Source of the DNA: Candidatus Omnitrophota bacterium
GTDB taxonomy: Bacteria > Omnitrophota > Gorgyraeia > Duberdicusellales > 4484-171
Reading direction: 5' to 3'
Assembly: GCA_028717025.1 (NCBI GenBank)
Contig: JAQUOR010000033.1
Coordinates: 1 to 11,584, forward strand
DNA length: 11,584 bases
In this document: piece after piece, positions 1 through 7,019 of the stretch
How positions within the stretch are numbered: the first letter of the stretch is position 1
Layout: each line of letters opens with the position of its first letter
The notes under the pieces: generated by a model
What the model saw: only the letters and a program-made list of their open reading frames with translations
The model's database searches: none
Told to the model about the DNA's origin: nothing
Made by a program: the position numbers and the translations under genes

Positions 1-15
1 AATAGACAATCCCAA

Positions 16-37
16 TAAGCCATTTCCGGCCTTTTTT
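16..37 (+). terminator. Possible weak intrinsic terminator of an upstream gene
   Basis: A short stem (GCC at 19-21 with GGC at 28-30, extendable by A-T pairs if C31 bulges) is followed by six T at 32-37. It lies just before the promoter region of the next operon, where a terminator for an upstream transcript would be expected. An in-frame TAA at 16-18 could end an upstream coding region, but too little sequence is left to identify one. The stem is short and bulged. An alternative imperfect pairing of 28-35 with 43-49 is equally possible, so this is a tentative call. Confidence 0.2.
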
Positions 38-50
38 AAGAGAAAAGCCT

Positions 51-62
51 GTGCGAACGCAC
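51..62. promoter_or_regulatory. 12-bp inverted repeat, candidate operator
   Basis: GTGCG-AA-CGCAC is a perfect 5-bp inverted repeat around a 2-nt centre. It ends 5 bp before the -35 hexamer of the promoter at 68-96, which puts its centre about 46 bp upstream of the predicted start of transcription. That is a usual place for a dimeric transcription factor site. No known regulator consensus was recognised, and a single short dyad could arise by chance. Confidence 0.35.
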
Positions 63-67
63 TAACC

Positions 68-96
68 TTGACAAAGTCCCGCTTTCACCTGATAAT
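68..96 (+). promoter_or_regulatory. Sigma70-type promoter for the aroK-headed operon
   Basis: A perfect -35 hexamer TTGACA (68-73) is followed by a 17-bp spacer and the -10 hexamer GATAAT (91-96), which matches the consensus at five of six positions. The expected transcription start, about 7 nt after the -10, is near 102-104. This is directly before the aroK ATG at 105, so the transcript would have almost no leader. No comparable hexamer pair was found in the short gaps downstream, so this is probably the main promoter of the whole block. Confidence 0.75.
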
Positions 97-104
97 ACTT
101 ACTT

Positions 105-620
105 ATGAAAAATATCTATCTCGTAGGGTTCATGGGTACAGGAAAGACCACAGCCGGTCAAATCGTAGCTGAAACGCTGCATAAAGAATTCCTCGAAACG
201 GACGAGCGCATAGAACAAGAACAAGGCAAAAAAATTTCAGAAATCTTTGCGACACAAGGCCAAGCGTATTTTCGCACGCTGGAAAAGGAACTTCTTGCTG
301 CGATTGCATCAAAGACCGATCGTATCGTCAGCTGCGGCGGAGGACTCATTTGCGATGAAGACAATATACGCATCATGCGCGCAAGCGGAACGATTATAAC
401 GCTAAAAGCGTCCCCAAAGACCATCTACGAACGCACAAAGAAATATACGCATCGGCCGCTGCTCAATGTTAAAGACCCGTTATCGGTGATCACAAAACTT
501 CTTGCCGAACGCGAAGTTTTTTATTCTCGTGCGCATTTCTCCGTTGATACTGAGAATATCGCACCGCCTCAAGTAGCTGCTGCAATCATTAAAATCGCAA
601 ACAATATTGAAGGGCGTTAA
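105..620 (+). CDS. aroK: Shikimate kinase
   Basis: This cytoplasmic enzyme phosphorylates shikimate to shikimate 3-phosphate with ATP, the fifth step of the chorismate (aromatic amino acid) pathway. The 171-residue length is normal for AroK. The P-loop GFMGTGKTT spans residues 8-16. The shikimate/Mg-binding segment is ETDERIE (31-37), where the first acidic residue of the usual DxD is Glu. The substrate Arg lies in GQAYFRTLE (R57), followed by the GGG loop (78-80), the lid motif RPLL (117-120) and the conserved R136 of ERxxxY. The start is fixed because the next Met (residue 10) is inside the P-loop. No Shine-Dalgarno sequence precedes the ATG, and the promoter predicts a start of transcription 1-3 nt upstream. 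No other shikimate-pathway gene is present. The gene leads the operon, with dprA 38 bp downstream. Confidence 0.95.
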   Translation: MKNIYLVGFMGTGKTTAGQIVAETLHKEFLETDERIEQEQGKKISEIFATQGQAYFRTLEKELLAAIASKTDRIVSCGGGLICDEDNIRIMRASGTIITLKASPKTIYERTKKYTHRPLLNVKDPLSVITKLLAEREVFYSRAHFSVDTENIAPPQVAAAIIKIANNIEGR

Positions 621-658
621 CGTTACACGTTACGGATATATTCATTAAGCGTATTTAA

Positions 659-1735
659 ATGGCAAAAGAAGGATCTATCCTCCTTAATATTTTAAATCTT
701 TCTCCGAAAAAGACGCACGATATACTGCAGCTGCTCGGTGACACCCAGAAAATATTCGACATACGTGAATCCGATCTCGACCAAGTACCATCATTAAGCG
801 AGGAAGACAGAAAAAAGATCATCGCCGGGCGTACCTGCGACATTTTCAAACGGGAATTGGCGCTTATCACCAAAGAACGCATAACGGTCATTGATATTTT
901 CGATGAGGACTATCCGAAGAATCTCAAGGAAATAAGCCATGCGCCGCTCCTTTTGTATGTGCGCGGCGACGTGCGCACCTTAAGCGATTTCCTTCTGGCA
1001 ATCGTAGGCACGCGCATACCGACGCTCTACGGCATTGCAATGGCTGATGATTTTTCGTACCGGCTGTCGGCGCTTGGGTTTACCATTGTTTCTGGTCTTG
1101 CCCGGGGTATCGATACCGCCGCGCATGCGGCAGCTTTAAAAAACGGAAAGACCATTGCGGTTTTAGGCAGCGGTCTATTGCATATCTATCCTAAAGAAAA
1201 CGCTTCTCTTGCGCGCGCAATCTCACAAAAAGGAGCAGTTATCTCTGAATTTCCACTCACCGCAGCACCGCTTAAGGAAAATTTCCCGCGGCGCAACCGC
1301 ATTATCAGCGGTCTATCCAAAGGCGTACTCGTGGTGGAAGCTGCAGAAAAAAGTGGGGCACTCATCACCGCTCATTACGCGCTGGAACAGAATCGTGAAG
1401 TATTTGCATTACCCGGTAAAGCCGATTCGCCGTTAAGCAAGGGGACGCATCTACTTATCAAAGAAGGGGCAAAGCTGGTCGATTCGCTTGATGACATCCT
1501 TACGGAACTGAATATACGCCGGGAAACACCCATAGAAAAAGTTTCCTGTAATATAAGTTCGCAAGAAAAGGCAATCTTTGATATAATCAATAACGAAGGC
1601 GTACATCTTGAGGAGATAATCCTAAAATGCAACCTTGAGCGCCCTCTTTTAAATACCCTCCTCTTAAGCCTCCAATTAAAGGGATTGATAAAAGAGGTCA
1701 GGCCGTCATGTTTTACACGGTCCGTTACTCTGTAA
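659..1735 (+). CDS. dprA: DNA-processing protein DprA (Smf)
   Basis: DprA binds incoming single-stranded DNA and loads RecA during natural transformation. It is also widely kept in bacteria not known to be competent. The 358-residue protein shows the full family layout: an N-terminal helix-hairpin-helix/SAM-like region (about 1-60), a Rossmann-like DNA-binding core (about 85-285) and a C-terminal winged-helix DML1-like domain (about 295-350). Core motifs are VGTR (116-119), SGLARGIDTAAH (145-156), EFP (197-199), FPRRNRIISGLS (209-220), SGALITA (232-238) and LPG (251-253). The ATG at 659 has only a poor Shine-Dalgarno sequence, but it gives the expected N-terminus. topA follows after 19 bp, and this pairing is conserved in many bacteria. 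The gene looks intact. Whether the host is transformable cannot be told from this window. Confidence 0.95.
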   Translation: MAKEGSILLNILNLSPKKTHDILQLLGDTQKIFDIRESDLDQVPSLSEEDRKKIIAGRTCDIFKRELALITKERITVIDIFDEDYPKNLKEISHAPLLLYVRGDVRTLSDFLLAIVGTRIPTLYGIAMADDFSYRLSALGFTIVSGLARGIDTAAHAAALKNGKTIAVLGSGLLHIYPKENASLARAISQKGAVISEFPLTAAPLKENFPRRNRIISGLSKGVLVVEAAEKSGALITAHYALEQNREVFALPGKADSPLSKGTHLLIKEGAKLVDSLDDILTELNIRRETPIEKVSCNISSQEKAIFDIINNEGVHLEEIILKCNLERPLLNTLLLSLQLKGLIKEVRPSCFTRSVTL

Positions 1736-1742
1736 AAGACAT

Positions 1743-1746
1743 GGAG
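1743..1746 (+). promoter_or_regulatory. Shine-Dalgarno sequence of topA
   Basis: GGAG lies 8 nt upstream of the ATG at 1755, which supports that start codon. It stands out because most other genes here (aroK, dprA, xer, waaA, the distal glycosyltransferase genes) have little or no recognisable Shine-Dalgarno sequence. Confidence 0.6.
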
Positions 1747-1754
1747 AATAAAGC

Positions 1755-3731
1755 ATGAGCAAATATCTGGTGATCGTCGAATCTCCCACGAAAGCAAAGA
1801 CCATTTCCGCTATTTTAGGGGATGACTACGAAGTAACGTCATCCATGGGGCATGTCGTTGATTTGCCTGCCAATAAGCTTTCCATCGATATCGAGAACGG
1901 ATTCGCACCTAATTACCGCGTTATTCCCGGCAAAGAGAAGATAATCACCCAGTTGAAAAGCAAAGCCAAGGGAAAAGAAACGATTTATATAGCAACTGAC
2001 CCTGACCGCGAAGGAGAAGCCATCGGCTGGCACATACAGGATAAACTGGCAAAAGAAAAAAGAGTTTTTTATCGCGTGGTATTTCACGAAATTACCGCCG
2101 ACGCCCTCCATGAAGCATTCGCGCATCCCACGCAGCTTGATATGGATAAAATAAATTCGCAAATAGCCCGCCGGGTGCTTGACCGGGTTGTGGGCTATAC
2201 TCTTTCGCCTCTTCTTTGGAAAAAAGTAGTGCGGGGCCTTTCCGCGGGCAGGGTGCAATCGGTAGCCCTGCGCTTCATCGTCGAGCGCGAAAAAGAGATC
2301 ATGGCGTTTATTCCGAAGACCACCTATAGCATTGAAGCTCAGCTTAATATCGACGGGGTCATACTTGAAGCAAAACTTGAAAAATATAAAGGTAAAAAAG
2401 CAATATTCGATACGAAAGAAGAAGCCTTGCGTTGTATCGAGGAAATCAAAAAAGAGTCATTGACGGTGCGGGATATCATCACAAAGACAACCAAACGTAA
2501 TCCGCCGCCACCCTATACAACTTCGCTCTTGCAGCAAGATGCTTTCAATAAACTTCATTTTTCTTCTCAACGAACGATGCTCCTTGCGCAAAAGCTCTAT
2601 GAAGGCACGGAAGTCAAGGGTGCCATGGTCGGTCTTATTACCTACATGCGTACGGATTCTTTTAACATAAGCGCTAAAGCCAAACATGAAGCAAAGGAAT
2701 TCATACACACCGCTTTCGGTAAAGAATATCTTCCCGAACGGGAATACCGCCACAAGGAAAAGAAAGGCGCTCAACTGGCTCATGAAGCAATACGACCCAC
2801 AAGCATCTTAAGGAGCCCGGAAGAAGTAAGGAATTTCGTATCTCCCGAGGAAGCCATGCTTTATGAACTTATATGGCGCAGGTTCACCGCTTCTTCCATG
2901 AAAGAGGCTCTGTTCGAAAATACCAAGATCATATTCGAATCACCCAATACGCAGTTTTCCGCTGTCGGGATGCGTACTATTTTTGACGGATTTTTAAAAG
3001 TTTGGGGGAAAGAAGAAAATGAAACCGCGCTGCCGCCGCTTAAGAATGGTCAGGGCGCCGGATTTAAAGATTTAATGACAAGCGAACATACCACAAAGCC
3101 GCCCGCGCGTTTTAATGACGCTTCGTTGGTCAAGTTGATGGAAGAAAAGGGGATAGGGCGACCCTCGACATATGCCCCCACCATCTACACCCTTATTTCA
3201 CGTAACTATATCCGCCGCGAAAAGGCCGCCTTTGTCCCCACGGATCTAGGCATTCGCGTAAGCGATCTTCTCAGCAAATATTTTTCTGAAGTAATGAACG
3301 AAAATTTTACCGCCGACATGGAAGAAAAGCTCGATGAGGTAGAAGAAGGTCGTCTTGTTTGGACAAAGGTACTGGAAGACTTTTACCCCGCATTCAAGGA
3401 AAAAGTAGAAAAAGCGGGCTCAGTCATCAAAAAAGAGGTTGAAGTTTCTGATAAAAAATGTCCAAAGTGCGGAACGCAGCTGGTCTTTAAATGGTCACGT
3501 AAGGGCAGATTCCTAAGTTGCGGCGATTTTCCCAAGTGCCGTTACGCAGAAAGCATAACCACGGAAGTCGCCTGCCCCTTATGCAAAGTGGGTAAACTCC
3601 TTGAACGCAGGAATAAACGGGGACAGGTGTTTTACGGATGTACCAAATTCCCGGAATGCCGGTATACTGCGCGTACGCTACCAAGCGATACCGCGGCAAC
3701 TCCGGACACGCAAAAAGAACCCGGCACATAA
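1755..3731 (+). CDS. topA: DNA topoisomerase I (type IA)
   Basis: This enzyme relaxes negatively supercoiled DNA by transient single-strand cleavage through a 5'-phosphotyrosine link. The Toprim domain is at the N-terminus, with E9 in IVESPTKAKT and the metal-binding DPDRE motif at 82-86. The catalytic tyrosine is Y297 in LITYMRTDS. A second type IA signature is EKGIGRPSTYAPTI (464-477). The C-terminus carries two four-cysteine zinc ribbons: C569/C572/C589/C595 and C607/C610/C629/C635. At 658 residues it is shorter than E. coli TopA (865), in line with fewer C-terminal repeats. A GGAG (1743-1746) lies 8 nt before the ATG, the clearest ribosome binding site in the window. The last ~20 residues after the second ribbon are low-complexity and probably disordered. 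It sits between dprA and xer in a conserved order. Confidence 0.97.
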   Translation: MSKYLVIVESPTKAKTISAILGDDYEVTSSMGHVVDLPANKLSIDIENGFAPNYRVIPGKEKIITQLKSKAKGKETIYIATDPDREGEAIGWHIQDKLAKEKRVFYRVVFHEITADALHEAFAHPTQLDMDKINSQIARRVLDRVVGYTLSPLLWKKVVRGLSAGRVQSVALRFIVEREKEIMAFIPKTTYSIEAQLNIDGVILEAKLEKYKGKKAIFDTKEEALRCIEEIKKESLTVRDIITKTTKRNPPPPYTTSLLQQDAFNKLHFSSQRTMLLAQKLYEGTEVKGAMVGLITYMRTDSFNISAKAKHEAKEFIHTAFGKEYLPEREYRHKEKKGAQLAHEAIRPTSILRSPEEVRNFVSPEEAMLYELIWRRFTASSMKEALFENTKIIFESPNTQFSAVGMRTIFDGFLKVWGKEENETALPPLKNGQGAGFKDLMTSEHTTKPPARFNDASLVKLMEEKGIGRPSTYAPTIYTLISRNYIRREKAAFVPTDLGIRVSDLLSKYFSEVMNENFTADMEEKLDEVEEGRLVWTKVLEDFYPAFKEKVEKAGSVIKKEVEVSDKKCPKCGTQLVFKWSRKGRFLSCGDFPKCRYAESITTEVACPLCKVGKLLERRNKRGQVFYGCTKFPECRYTARTLPSDTAATPDTQKEPGT

Positions 3732-3746
3732 CCCTTTCGTGCATAG

Positions 3747-4646
3747 ATGATTTTTTCTTATTATATCGACAAATTTGCAAATTATCTCAGCATCGAGAAG
3801 AATTATTCGCCTCATACTATCCTTAATTATACGTTGGACCTGAAAGAATTTGAACGATTCTTAAATTCACAAAAAGAAAAGTCTTCTTCTTCCGTAACGC
3901 TTGACATAAAAGAGATAGACTATTTTTTCTTAAGAAAGTTCTTAAGTCACCTGACCGAGAGAAATTTAAACAAAAGAACCCTTTCGCGTAAAATCTCGAC
4001 TTTAAAGAGCTTTTTTAAGTTTATGGTGCGCGAAGGAGAAATAAAAATAAACCACGCTGCGTCGCTTATCTATCCGCGCATGGATAAAAATCTGCCCAAA
4101 TTTTTAACCGAGGAGCAAGCTGCGATGATCCTTGCGCTTCCTCAGGGAGACGATGTGATGGCATTGCGCGATAAAGCAATCCTTGAATTTCTATACTCAA
4201 CGGGCGCCAGGGTTTCCGAACTCGTTTCCCTTAAACTCGACGATATCGACGTAATCGGAGGTATCGCAAAAGTCATGGGGAAAGGCAGAAAAGAAAGACT
4301 CTTGCCGCTGGGAGAGCCTGCGATAGTGTGCATAAAACGATATTGCGATAAACGCACGGACACAAACCCGATGTTTTTGATCAATAAGCGTTCAAAAACA
4401 TTGACCGACAGGGGAGTGCGTGCCATCATCGACCGGTATCTTACGAAAGCAGCTCTTTTGCTAAAGATATCGCCGCATACGTTCCGACATTCATTTGCCA
4501 CGCACCTTTTAAACAGGGGCGCGGATTTGCGAAGCGTGCAGGAATTACTGGGCCACTCCAGCATTGCCACGACCCAAGTTTATACGCATTTGACGATAGA
4601 TTCTTTAAAGAAGGTTTACGAAAAAGCCCATCCCAGGGCCCACTAA
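3747..4646 (+). CDS. xerC: Tyrosine recombinase, XerC/XerD type
   Basis: This site-specific recombinase probably resolves chromosome dimers at dif. The 299-residue length is standard for Xer proteins. The N-terminal core-binding (SAM-like) domain covers about 1-105, and the catalytic domain about 115-290. All six catalytic residues are present: R155 (ARVSEL), K179 (GKGRKER), H244 and R247 (HTFRHSFATH), H270 (LGHSS) and Y279 (VYTHLT). Assignment to XerC rather than XerD rests mainly on its place after dprA-topA and on N-terminal segments such as TLSRKISTLKSFFKF, so the C/D distinction is not firm. It begins 15 bp after topA without a clear Shine-Dalgarno sequence. A phage or integron integrase is unlikely because the gene is embedded in a housekeeping operon and has canonical Xer length. 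No dif-like site was recognised nearby. Confidence 0.88.
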   Translation: MIFSYYIDKFANYLSIEKNYSPHTILNYTLDLKEFERFLNSQKEKSSSSVTLDIKEIDYFFLRKFLSHLTERNLNKRTLSRKISTLKSFFKFMVREGEIKINHAASLIYPRMDKNLPKFLTEEQAAMILALPQGDDVMALRDKAILEFLYSTGARVSELVSLKLDDIDVIGGIAKVMGKGRKERLLPLGEPAIVCIKRYCDKRTDTNPMFLINKRSKTLTDRGVRAIIDRYLTKAALLLKISPHTFRHSFATHLLNRGADLRSVQELLGHSSIATTQVYTHLTIDSLKKVYEKAHPRAH

Positions 4647-4690
4647 TAATATACCGGCAAACAGACGGTTACTAAAGACGGTTTATCGCT

Positions 4691-6001
4691 ATGACATTTA
4701 TTGCATTCTTGTTATACGATTGCATATTTTTCCTGGGGCTCCTGCTCTATCTACCGTTCTATGCCTTTCGCAGGAAGATCACCCTTTCCGCATTACAGGA
4801 AAAATTCGGACTCATACCTATTCGCAAAACAAATACCCCGTGCATCTGGATACAAGTAGTAAGCGTCGGCGAAGCCATTCTTATCGAAGCGCTCGTAAAA
4901 CGTCTACGCGATACTTTCGATTACCCTATTGTCATCTCAACCACCACCTTAACCGGAAATAGAATTGCAAAGAAAAAATACGCTTCGTACGCACATGTTA
5001 TTTTTTTTCCTTTTGATTTATCGCTTGTCGTCGACACGCTGATACGCAGGTTAAAACCTCACTTGTTTATCGCGGTCGAAACTGAAATTTGGCCTAATCT
5101 TTTTTATAATCTTACACAGCATAAAATCCCTATTCTCATCATAAATGGAAGAATTTCCGACAGGGCGTTCAGACGATACATGCTGGTAAGGCCTGCCGTG
5201 CAACGGGCTCTGAAATTATGCCGGCATGTCGGTGTCCAAAACGAAATGTACCGGAAACGCTTCCTGGCGCTGGGATGCGATGCTTCCAAAATCGTTATTA
5301 GCGGAAATTTAAAATTTGAAAGCATTACGGTAGACAAGGAACGCCTTGCGGCGACTAACGAGCGCTTTGCGCCCGTCTTAAAGCCCGAAAACCATCTTCT
5401 TCTTATTGCGGCGAGCACCCACCAGCCCGAGGAAGAAACCATGCTTGATATTTACCGTGATATTGCCGACTTTAATGCGAACGTTTCTTTGCTTATCGCT
5501 CCCCGGCATGTTGAACGAATCGAAGCAATCGAAGAAGCGGCACACAAACGGGGATTCCCGACTCTTAAGATGAGTCAAATACATAGGGAAACGGGGCGTT
5601 CAGGACAAAAAACGGTATATCTGCTTGATACAATCGGCGAACTTTTGTATTTTTATGCGATTGCCGATATCTGTTTTGTGGGCGGCAGCTTGGCGCGCTG
5701 CGGCGGGCACAATATTTTAGAACCGGTATATTTTTCGAAACCGACGGTATTCGGACCATATATGGATAATTTCCGCGACATCGAAGCGGCAGTTTTGGGA
5801 AAAGGCGCGGGCATTAAAGCAAAAAATGCCGGGGAACTGAAGGAAATGTTACTGCGTTTGATTTCCGATACGACGTTGCGCCACAACCTGGCAATGCGTT
5901 GCGCGCGGATCTTTAACGACGAACGACAGGGATTAGAAAAAAACATTGAGATGATCAGGCAATGCTTAACACGGGAGGCTGCTGCGCGCAATACCCCATG
6001 A
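4691..6001 (+). CDS. waaA: 3-deoxy-D-manno-octulosonic acid (Kdo) transferase
   Basis: WaaA (KdtA, GT30) moves Kdo from CMP-Kdo onto the lipid A precursor at the cytoplasmic face of the inner membrane. The 436-residue protein has an N-terminal membrane anchor (about 4-24), then a basic segment. The catalytic Glu is E61 in VVSVGE, and the conserved AVETEIWPNL lies at 128-137. The C-terminal GT-B donor domain carries GGSLARCGGHNILEP (331-345), PTVFGP (351-356) and MDNFRDI (358-364). The usual His-Ala before VSVGE is Gln-Val here. Whether it adds one, two or more Kdo residues cannot be read from the sequence. The gene opens the LPS half of the operon after a 44-bp gap, and its TGA overlaps the preferred lpxK ATG. 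No clear ribosome binding site is visible; the start was chosen because it places the anchor correctly. Confidence 0.95.
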   Translation: MTFIAFLLYDCIFFLGLLLYLPFYAFRRKITLSALQEKFGLIPIRKTNTPCIWIQVVSVGEAILIEALVKRLRDTFDYPIVISTTTLTGNRIAKKKYASYAHVIFFPFDLSLVVDTLIRRLKPHLFIAVETEIWPNLFYNLTQHKIPILIINGRISDRAFRRYMLVRPAVQRALKLCRHVGVQNEMYRKRFLALGCDASKIVISGNLKFESITVDKERLAATNERFAPVLKPENHLLLIAASTHQPEEETMLDIYRDIADFNANVSLLIAPRHVERIEAIEEAAHKRGFPTLKMSQIHRETGRSGQKTVYLLDTIGELLYFYAIADICFVGGSLARCGGHNILEPVYFSKPTVFGPYMDNFRDIEAAVLGKGAGIKAKNAGELKEMLLRLISDTTLRHNLAMRCARIFNDERQGLEKNIEMIRQCLTREAAARNTP

Positions 6002-7014
6002 AAGTTGCCATAAAACAATGGTATGTGGATTTTCTTGAAAAACGGAACAACCCGTTTGAATCGGTATTATATTTTCTATTTCTTTTACTCTCGTATGTAT
6101 ACGGCGCAATTGTGGAAGTACGCAATTTCTTATATAATACGGGAATATGCAGATCTTTTTCCGTCTCCCGGAAAGTAATCAGCGTGGGGAACATTTCCTG
6201 GGCCGGTTCAGGTAAAACCACTCTCGTTACCTATCTCTATCATAAGCTTTCCTCCGGCAGACGCGTTGCGATATTGCGCCGGGGGTACGGGGAAGACGAG
6301 GGCAAGCTTCTTAAAGAAAAGAACGTGCCTGCATACGCTGGGCGCGACAGAGTACGATGTGCCCGGGCACTTACGAACGACTTCGATCTTTTTATTCTTG
6401 ATGACGGCTTCCAATATCGCGCATTGAAGCGGGATCTCGATTGTGTGGTGATGGCAGCCAGAGAATGGCGGGCAAGCCAACATCTGATTCCCGCGTCCTT
6501 CTTCAGGGAACCATTGCATTCACTTGCGCGGGCAGATATACTTCTTTTGAATTACAAAGAAGAGATCCCCGACGCCCAGGGATTACGGGAACGTATCCGG
6601 AAAAAATTTCCGCATCTTAAAATTTTCTTTTCCCGCTATCGTATAGCGCGAATATGCGATCTGGATAATGCCGCCGTTTCCCTTGATACCTTGAAAAGCA
6701 AAAAATGCGCGGCATTTACCGCGATCGGATATCCAAAAGGTTTTTTGAATAAACTTAAGGAAACCGGCGTAGAGATATCGCGGGCGTTCGTATTTCCCGA
6801 TCACCACGAATTGACTAAAGACGAGTTTATACGTCTGCAGGATACCCTCGTTAAAGAGGGGATTACCGAACTCATTGTCACGCATAAGGATAAATTTCAT
6901 CTCCCTGCTTTTGAGAAAAAAATCCGCGTAGTGATCTTCGAGATCGAAATGGAAATTGAAAATGAAACGGAATTCTTGGATACGATACACAAAAAAATAT
7001 CGATGGAGCGCTAA
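5998..7014 (+). CDS. lpxK: Tetraacyldisaccharide 4'-kinase (lipid A 4'-kinase)
   Basis: LpxK phosphorylates the 4' position of the lipid A disaccharide to give lipid IVA. From the ATG at 5998 the product is 338 residues. It has a hydrophobic membrane-associated helix (about 22-38), the P-loop VGNISWAGSGKTT (63-75), RRGYG (94-98), DDGFQ (135-139) followed by RALKRDL, a REPLHSLARAD segment (170-180), AIGYPKGF (242-249), FPDHH (266-270) and THKDKF (295-300), which matches the family TEKD motif. The segment between RGYG and DDGFQ is short compared with typical LpxK, which carries a DG...GDEP stretch there. I chose 5998 because its ATGA overlap with waaA repeats at two later junctions. An in-frame ATG at 5962 would add 12 residues. 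A GGGAGG at 5973-5978 is 19 nt from 5998, too far for a normal Shine-Dalgarno sequence. Confidence 0.92.
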   Translation: MKVAIKQWYVDFLEKRNNPFESVLYFLFLLLSYVYGAIVEVRNFLYNTGICRSFSVSRKVISVGNISWAGSGKTTLVTYLYHKLSSGRRVAILRRGYGEDEGKLLKEKNVPAYAGRDRVRCARALTNDFDLFILDDGFQYRALKRDLDCVVMAAREWRASQHLIPASFFREPLHSLARADILLLNYKEEIPDAQGLRERIRKKFPHLKIFFSRYRIARICDLDNAAVSLDTLKSKKCAAFTAIGYPKGFLNKLKETGVEISRAFVFPDHHELTKDEFIRLQDTLVKEGITELIVTHKDKFHLPAFEKKIRVVIFEIEMEIENETEFLDTIHKKISMER

Positions 7015-7019
7015 AATCA

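Noticed and set aside
28..50. Imperfect GGCC-T-run / A-run-GCC hairpin
   Set aside because: It competes with the weak terminator at 16-37, has a bulge and no downstream T-run on the + strand; not strong enough to list on its own.
1..172. Open + frame from 2 to 172 that could be the tail of an upstream gene
   Set aside because: Its translation resembles no known C-terminus, it would overlap aroK by about 70 nt, and it would run straight through a strong promoter.
607..642. TTGAAG and TATATT as a dprA promoter
   Set aside because: The spacing is 24 bp, too long for a sigma70 promoter; other -35 candidates in the gap are 8-14 bp away.
3729..3780. Extended or alternative upstream start for the recombinase
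   Set aside because: Upstream in-frame codons offer no better start; the ATG at 3747 gives the standard Xer N-terminus.
3747..4646. Tyrosine recombinase as a sign of a mobile element or integron
   Set aside because: Canonical Xer length and motifs, a conserved dprA-topA-xer context, and no att-like repeats, tRNA or phage genes nearby.
4615..4652. TTTACG and TAATAT as a promoter for the LPS genes
   Set aside because: The 26-bp spacer and poor hexamer matches make it unconvincing.
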